This document shows, in pieces, positions 6,159 through 9,346 of a stretch of DNA of 9,346 bases. The notes below the pieces were generated by a model, which ran no database searches, had not been told where the DNA came from, and was given only the letters and a program-made list of their open reading frames with translations. Made by a program: the position numbers and the translations under genes. The DNA comes from Halobacteroidaceae bacterium (GTDB lineage: Bacteria; Bacillota; Halanaerobiia; B1SED10-174): assembly GCA_003550445.1 (NCBI GenBank), contig PUKG01000131.1, positions 1-9,346 on the forward strand. The letters run 5' to 3'. How positions within the stretch are numbered: position 1 is the stretch's first letter; the number at the start of each line of letters is the position of its first letter.

Positions 6159-7129
6159 CCCGTTCTTTTTTCGTCCAGTTGATCCCACTTACCACACCTG
6201 CTGCCCCAGCGGGCGAGCAACTCGCCCCCAACCATAATGTTTACTATTTCGCAGTGGTTGGGGCAATCCTTGCACTCAAAACTACTGGCTTCATATTCAA
6301 AATCGCTTAACTCAAAGCCCAAAAATTTAGTTGGGTTTGAGCTTTGGCCCATTAATCTTTTGGCGATCAAAGCTGCTCCTAAGGCTCCCATAACATTATA
6401 ATGAGGAGGAATTGTGATTTCTTCTCCTAAAGCTTTTTCAAAAGAAGCTTTTATTCCTGGGTTTGCTGCGACCCCTCCCTGGAAAACTATTGGGGGGAGA
6501 ATATCTTTTCCTTTTCCAACATTGTTAAGATAATTTCGAACAAGGGCTTCGCTTAATCCTGCTATTATATCAGCGAGGGCGTGGCCAGTTTGCTGTTTGT
6601 GGATCATATCAGATTCGGCAAAAACCGAGCATCGCCCGGCGATTCTCACGGGATGCTTGCTTTTTAAAGCAAGCTCACCAAATTCTTCAATCGGAATATT
6701 TAATCTGGCTGCCTGATGGTCAAGAAAAGAACCTGTTCCAGCAGCACAAACCGTGTTCATTGCAAAATCAACAACAACACCATTTCGCATTATTATTATT
6801 TTGGAATCCTGACCGCCCATTTCTAAAACGGTTTGGACATTGGGGACAACGTGAGAAGCAGCAACAGCATGTGCTGTTATCTCATTTTTCACTGTATCTG
6901 CTCCCGCTACAACCCCTGCCAGGCGGCGTGCACTTCCGGTTGTTGCAACTCCACAAATTTCCACATTATCAGGAACATCTTTTCCCGCTTCTTGAATTCC
7001 TTCTTGAACGGCTTTGATGGGCTGGCCACGGGTTCGGAGGTAGTGAGAGGAAAGGAGGTTGTCATTTTCATCTATAATAACCAGGTTTGTGCTTACTGAA
7101 CCTACATCAATACCCAAATATCCTTTCAT
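6155..7129 (-). CDS. BcrAD/BadF/HgdC-type ATPase, acyl-CoA dehydratase activase, with Cys-rich C-terminal extension
   Basis: A 324-residue protein from ATG 7129, overlapping the upstream stop as ATGA, with an AAGGGAG ribosome binding site just upstream. The ASKHA ATPase motifs are intact: G-I-D-V-G-S-V-S-T (6-14), T-G-S-A-R (64-68), G-G-Q-D-S-K (105-110), N-T-V-C-A-A-G-T-G-S-F-L-D (125-137) and F-Q-G-G-V-A-A-N (216-223). C128 and C167 (in G-R-C-S-V-F-A-E-S-D) correspond to the two cysteines which, in HgdC, bind one [4Fe-4S] cluster bridging a homodimer. Such proteins use ATP to push one electron to very low potential for a partner. Classical HgdC is ~260 residues; the extra ~55 carry C276-x2-C279-x3-C283 and C302, a plausible second metal site as seen in large fused activases. 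Its partners are likely the two flanking gene products. Confidence 0.92.
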   Translation of the reverse strand: MKGYLGIDVGSVSTNLVIIDENDNLLSSHYLRTRGQPIKAVQEGIQEAGKDVPDNVEICGVATTGSARRLAGVVAGADTVKNEITAHAVAASHVVPNVQTVLEMGGQDSKIIIMRNGVVVDFAMNTVCAAGTGSFLDHQAARLNIPIEEFGELALKSKHPVRIAGRCSVFAESDMIHKQQTGHALADIIAGLSEALVRNYLNNVGKGKDILPPIVFQGGVAANPGIKASFEKALGEEITIPPHYNVMGALGAALIAKRLMGQSSNPTKFLGFELSDFEYEASSFECKDCPNHCEIVNIMVGGELLARWGSRCGKWDQLDEKRTG

Positions 7130-8127
7130 ATTTCTCTGCTCCCTTCACTTTGCTTTTTGTGGGCAAGCATGTCAACAAAAGCTTCAAGGCGGGTTAAAAT
7201 TCCTGCTTCCCCGGAATGTTCGTCAATACTAACTGATAGAAAAGGCAGTTGATTATGGTTTTTGTCTTCCAGTTCAAGGAGTTTATTTAACATTGCATCA
7301 GGTCCACAGCCAAAAGCCGTAACGTGAATTATTCCATCAATATTGCCAGATTTTTCCATTAAATGGAGAGTTCCCCAGGCAGCCCTGTTGCTATAATACC
7401 AGAAAAAATTCTGGGGAAGGCGGGTTTCCATTTTTTTGATGTTTTTTAAACTAATATTTTCGGGGGTAATAATCCCTATTCCCATTTTTCTGAGGTTTTG
7501 CAGGAGGTTTCCGCTAATATAAGGGTCAAAGATAGAGTATGGATATCCAACCACAGCAAGGGTTAATTTTTCTTTTCCTGACTGGGGGAATGAAATTTCA
7601 CCTAAGGAAGAATTAAGTTTGCCCATAGCTTCTGCTGGGAATAGACCTTTGCTTAAAAGAAAATGATATTTTTTATGGGCTTTCCGGGCTTGCAAATAAC
7701 CTCTAATTATTGAAGCCTTGCTTGCAGATAACCGCTTTCCAACAGTATTTAAAAAACTAAATATGGATGCCCTGAATTTTCGAACTTTGAAGGTGGTGTC
7801 AATAATGGGAGGGAGATCATTACGGGAAAAGCGAACCATATCCGGTAATCCGAGGAATTTTGGGCAAAAAGTACTTTTTCCATCGGCACTCACCAGACGG
7901 GGGATGAACAAATAATCTACCTTGGATTTTAAAGCCATTATGTGGCCGTGGTACAGTTTTATGGGAACACAGGCATCGTTTACCGTTTCTTGAACCCCAA
8001 GGTCAAGGGTTTTTTTATTTGTCGGGGGAGAAAGAACAACTTCAAAACCAAGCTCTTCTAGAAAAGTTTTCCAGAGGGGATAGAAGGTGTAATAAGCCAG
8101 TGTTCTTGGAATGCCCACTTTTGCCAT
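7126..8127 (-). CDS. DUF2229 / COG3580 protein, acyl-CoA dehydratase activase-related
   Basis: A 333-residue protein. The ATG at 8127 sits five bases after GGGGTGA (8139-8133); the GTG at 8136 lies inside that ribosome binding site and is rejected. It opens with V-G-I-P-R-T-L-A-Y-Y-T-F-Y-P-L-W, the hallmark of DUF2229. Three cysteines occur as N-D-A-C-V-P-I-K (C53), F-C-P-K (C88) and F-G-C-G-P-D-A (C274), at spacings like those of the COG3581 protein two genes on (C52, C82, C305), and the two share the C-terminal pattern I-D-E-x-x-G-x-A-G then T-R-L-E-A-F-V-D. They look like paralogous subunits, perhaps a heterodimer carrying clusters. First gene of the leftward operon. The biochemical role of this family is not established; a double-cubane-type ATP-dependent reductase is one possibility. 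Confidence 0.82.
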   Translation of the reverse strand: MAKVGIPRTLAYYTFYPLWKTFLEELGFEVVLSPPTNKKTLDLGVQETVNDACVPIKLYHGHIMALKSKVDYLFIPRLVSADGKSTFCPKFLGLPDMVRFSRNDLPPIIDTTFKVRKFRASIFSFLNTVGKRLSASKASIIRGYLQARKAHKKYHFLLSKGLFPAEAMGKLNSSLGEISFPQSGKEKLTLAVVGYPYSIFDPYISGNLLQNLRKMGIGIITPENISLKNIKKMETRLPQNFFWYYSNRAAWGTLHLMEKSGNIDGIIHVTAFGCGPDAMLNKLLELEDKNHNQLPFLSVSIDEHSGEAGILTRLEAFVDMLAHKKQSEGSREI

Positions 8128-8132
8128 ATAAT

Positions 8133-8139
8133 TCACCCC
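8133..8139 (-). promoter_or_regulatory. Ribosome binding site that fixes the ATG start at 8127
   Basis: On the minus strand GGGGTGA (8139-8133) precedes ATG by five bases. This decides against the in-frame GTG at 8136, which is part of the same GGGGTGA string and has no ribosome binding site of its own. Confidence 0.75.
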
Positions 8140-8160
8140 GGTTTTTGATTTGTGTAAAAC

Positions 8161-8166
8161 ATTATA
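8161..8166 (-). promoter_or_regulatory. Candidate -10 element of the leftward activase operon
   Basis: The minus strand reads TATAAT (8166-8161), a perfect -10 about 34 bases upstream of the ATG at 8127. No convincing TTGACA-like -35 is seen 16-18 bases further upstream, so the promoter is either activator-dependent or weakly supported. Confidence 0.42.
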
Positions 8167-8259
8167 CCTATTTTAGTTTCTTTTTAGGTGGTCCTTAATC
8201 CTTCACTATATTAATTTTTGTCCTTTTTAGCTTACCAGGGTTGGAAGGAAAAAGGAGGA

Positions 8260-8290
8260 TTGAGATTAAAAGCCGAAAATATAATAAAAT
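8260..8290 (+). promoter_or_regulatory. Weak candidate promoter for the gene at 8312
   Basis: TTGAGA (8260-8265) could serve as a -35. A TATAAT at 8280-8285 is only 14 bases away, which is too close, while TAAAAT at 8285-8290 is 19 bases away, which is long. Either is possible but neither is ideal. The start would lie at or just before the GGGGAG ribosome binding site at 8297-8302. Confidence 0.3.
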
Positions 8291-8311
8291 AAAACTGGGG
8301 AGCAGATAGCT

Positions 8312-8827
8312 TTGTTGGGAAAAGCGCTTTATGAAGAGAGACTAAAATTTAATTATGCCCTGGTTGCAACCCCAATATTTGGCCTTTTAAGTGCAGGTTT
8401 TTTGGGATTGTTTTTTTTCCAGCGCCTGGAGGGGCAGGTTTTGCCTTCCATAATTCCTAATTGGTTTTATCTTTTTATAGGTATTTATTTGCTCAGATTT
8501 TTTTTATTGAGTTTGACCTTTTCCACTCTTCACCTGCATATTTCCAGCAGTGGAATTATTATTAGTTTTGGCCTGATAAAAAGAAAAATAGTTTGGGATT
8601 TAATTGATGAATGCAATATACTCCAGGGGAGCTTTCGGGCTCTTTGGTGGCGATTACCTGTTGATTGGTCCCGGGGAAAATGGAGAAATGTTTTCCAGGT
8701 AATGGGTTATCCTCAAATTTCTCTTGGTTTAAAAAATACCCGCTTTAAAGAGGTGGTTTTTTCCACAAGGGAACCAGAAAAAGTAAAGCAAATTATTGAT
8801 GAATTTTTAAAAGGGCTAACCCCTTGA
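8312..8827 (+). CDS. Small two-helix membrane protein with PH-like C-terminal domain, unknown function
   Basis: A 171-residue protein from TTG 8312, nine bases after GGGGAG (8297-8302); a second TTG at 8315 is possible and would change one residue. Two hydrophobic helices (~16-36 and ~51-70) are joined by a short loop. The remaining ~100 residues (S-G-I-I-I-S-F-G-L-I-K-R-K-I-V-W onward, ending V-V-F-S-T-R-E-P-E-K-V-K-Q-I-I-D-E-F) resemble bacterial PH-like domains of DUF304/bPH type, in which beta strands end in an F-S-x-x-x-P-E-K helix cap. The order, two helices and then a PH-like domain, fits that group. An unusual W-W-R-L-P-V-D-W stretch (112-119) lies in the middle. No catalytic motif is visible. 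Transcribed alone; its 3' end overlaps the convergent transporter gene by 12 bases. Confidence 0.7.
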   Translation: MLGKALYEERLKFNYALVATPIFGLLSAGFLGLFFFQRLEGQVLPSIIPNWFYLFIGIYLLRFFLLSLTFSTLHLHISSSGIIISFGLIKRKIVWDLIDECNILQGSFRALWWRLPVDWSRGKWRNVFQVMGYPQISLGLKNTRFKEVVFSTREPEKVKQIIDEFLKGLTP

Positions 8828-9346
8828 GTTTGCAGTAATGTTTCGGGGAGTAAAATAGTTTGTTCCCCAGACCCCGAAAATAATAAAAAAAGCCCCAACG
8901 AAATGGTACCAATAAAGGCTTTCTCCAAGGATAATTACCCCAGAAGTTACAGCTATTAGCGTTGTCAAACTGGGGAAAGCACTGACCTGAGAAGCAGGCA
9001 ATCGGGAAAGGGTGAAATTTACCAGGAAAAATGCCACCACAGAAGAAAAAATTGCCAGGTAAAAAATAGCTGTGACTACAATGGGTTCTCCAAGGGGAAG
9101 GAGAAACTGATCAAGATTACCCCGGAAAAGGTGGGTAAGGAGGCTAAAACCCAAAAAGAATACGGCTCCAACATTCATCATTATATAGGTTAATTCGATT
9201 GGTTTAAAGGTTCGGGAATAAAAACGGGAAAGATTACTGAATGCTCCCCCGGAAATTGGTGCGCCGAGGAGAATCAATAAGCCCAGAAAGTTTCTCCCAA
9301 TTTCCTGTGTAGCCTGCATATATCCAATTAGTAAAACCCCTGCAAC
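8816..9346 (-). CDS. EamA/DMT-family transporter, C-terminal half (5' end beyond window)
   Basis: The frame stays open through the window edge. Upstream of the ATG at 9319 it continues with codons V-A-G-V-L-L-I-G-Y, which looks like the end of the first EamA repeat, so that ATG is internal. The visible 176 residues hold about five hydrophobic helices and match a second EamA repeat: G-A-F-S-N-L-S-R-F-Y near its start, L-P-A-S-Q-V-S-A-F-P-S-L-T-T-L-I-A-V near the middle, then L-G-E-S-L with G-A-F-F-I-I-F-G-V-W-G-T-N at the end. The family exports amino acids, nucleobases and other small metabolites by secondary transport; the substrate cannot be read from sequence. The gene converges on and overlaps the 3' end of the 8312-8827 gene, and no terminator hairpin is seen at the junction. 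Confidence 0.85.
   Translation of the reverse strand, partial: VAGVLLIGYMQATQEIGRNFLGLLILLGAPISGGAFSNLSRFYSRTFKPIELTYIMMNVGAVFFLGFSLLTHLFRGNLDQFLLPLGEPIVVTAIFYLAIFSSVVAFFLVNFTLSRLPASQVSAFPSLTTLIAVTSGVIILGESLYWYHFVGAFFIIFGVWGTNYFTPRNITANSRG

Larger units (their letters stand above)
8140..8311. other. Divergent intergenic region with control elements for both flanking genes
   Basis: This 172-base AT-rich stretch separates the leftward activase operon from the rightward gene at 8312. It holds the minus-strand TATAAT at 8166-8161, two copies of CTTTTTAG (8180-8187 and 8223-8230) 43 bases apart, a purine-rich AAAGGAGGA (8251-8259) with no clear gene behind it, and AT-rich -10-like sequences at 8280-8290. 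No Fur-like palindrome, RNA gene or hairpin of note was seen. Confidence 0.6.

Noticed and set aside
6159..6188. GTG at 6188 as the start of the COG3581 gene
   Set aside because: The GTG at 6158 overlaps the upstream stop in the same GTGA style as the operon's other junction (ATGA) and gives the usual family N-terminus.
6116..7099. Plus-strand open frames opposite the activase ATPase
   Set aside because: Antisense shadows of a strongly conserved ATPase gene; their translations are rich in Cys, His and Gln with no recognisable domain.
1..9346. CRISPR arrays, tRNA or rRNA genes, insertion sequences, phage genes
   Set aside because: No spaced direct repeats, RNA gene signatures, terminal inverted repeats or transposase/integrase motifs were seen; codon style is similar throughout.

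Overview
The window is AT-rich with many TTG and GTG starts, each behind a strong purine-rich Shine-Dalgarno, and with tight stop/start overlaps. Together with an oxygen-sensitive type of activase operon and ferrous-iron (Feo) transport, this suggests an anaerobic, low-GC Firmicute of the Clostridia/Dethiobacter/Desulfotomaculum kind. The assignment is inferred from style and gene families, not from a marker gene.

Layout. (1) 3-833, plus: the 3' part of a class C beta-lactamase-like serine hydrolase, closed by a good intrinsic terminator at 838-864. (2) 888-5071, plus: a four-gene operon with its own promoter (888-916), a well-matched Fur-type operator (924-944) between the -10 and the ribosome binding site, and a terminator (5055-5077). 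It encodes a nicotianamine-synthase-like SAM enzyme (959-1519), a multi-pass UPF0104/LPG-synthase-TM-type membrane protein (1512-2477), a second nicotianamine-synthase-like enzyme fused to a C-terminal FeoA domain (2478-3278), and a short divergent FeoB (3281-5050). (3) 8127-5076, minus: three start/stop-overlapping genes for a split activase system, namely a DUF2229/COG3580 protein, a BcrAD/HgdC-type ATPase with an extra Cys-rich tail, and a COG3581 protein. The operon shares the 5055-5077 terminator with the convergent Feo operon. (4) 8140-8311: a divergent intergenic region. (5) 8312-8827, plus: a small two-helix membrane protein with a PH-like tail, overlapping at its 3' end the convergent C-terminal half of an EamA/DMT transporter (8816-9346, minus, runs off the window).

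The most interesting system is the 959-5050 operon. Two paralogous enzymes related to nicotianamine/staphylopine-type metallophore synthases sit between a probable Fur site and FeoB, one of them is covalently joined to FeoA, and a polytopic protein lies between them. The model is that a SAM-derived small metal ligand, or a SAM-dependent regulatory step, is coupled to ferrous iron uptake under iron control. This is inference: the domains and the operator are visible in the sequence, the chemistry is not.

The activase operon supplies what looks like an ATP-driven low-potential electron donor (HgdC-type) and two paralogous three-cysteine subunits of the 2-hydroxyacyl-CoA dehydratase-like fold. 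No recognised dehydratase lies next to it, so its substrate is unknown.
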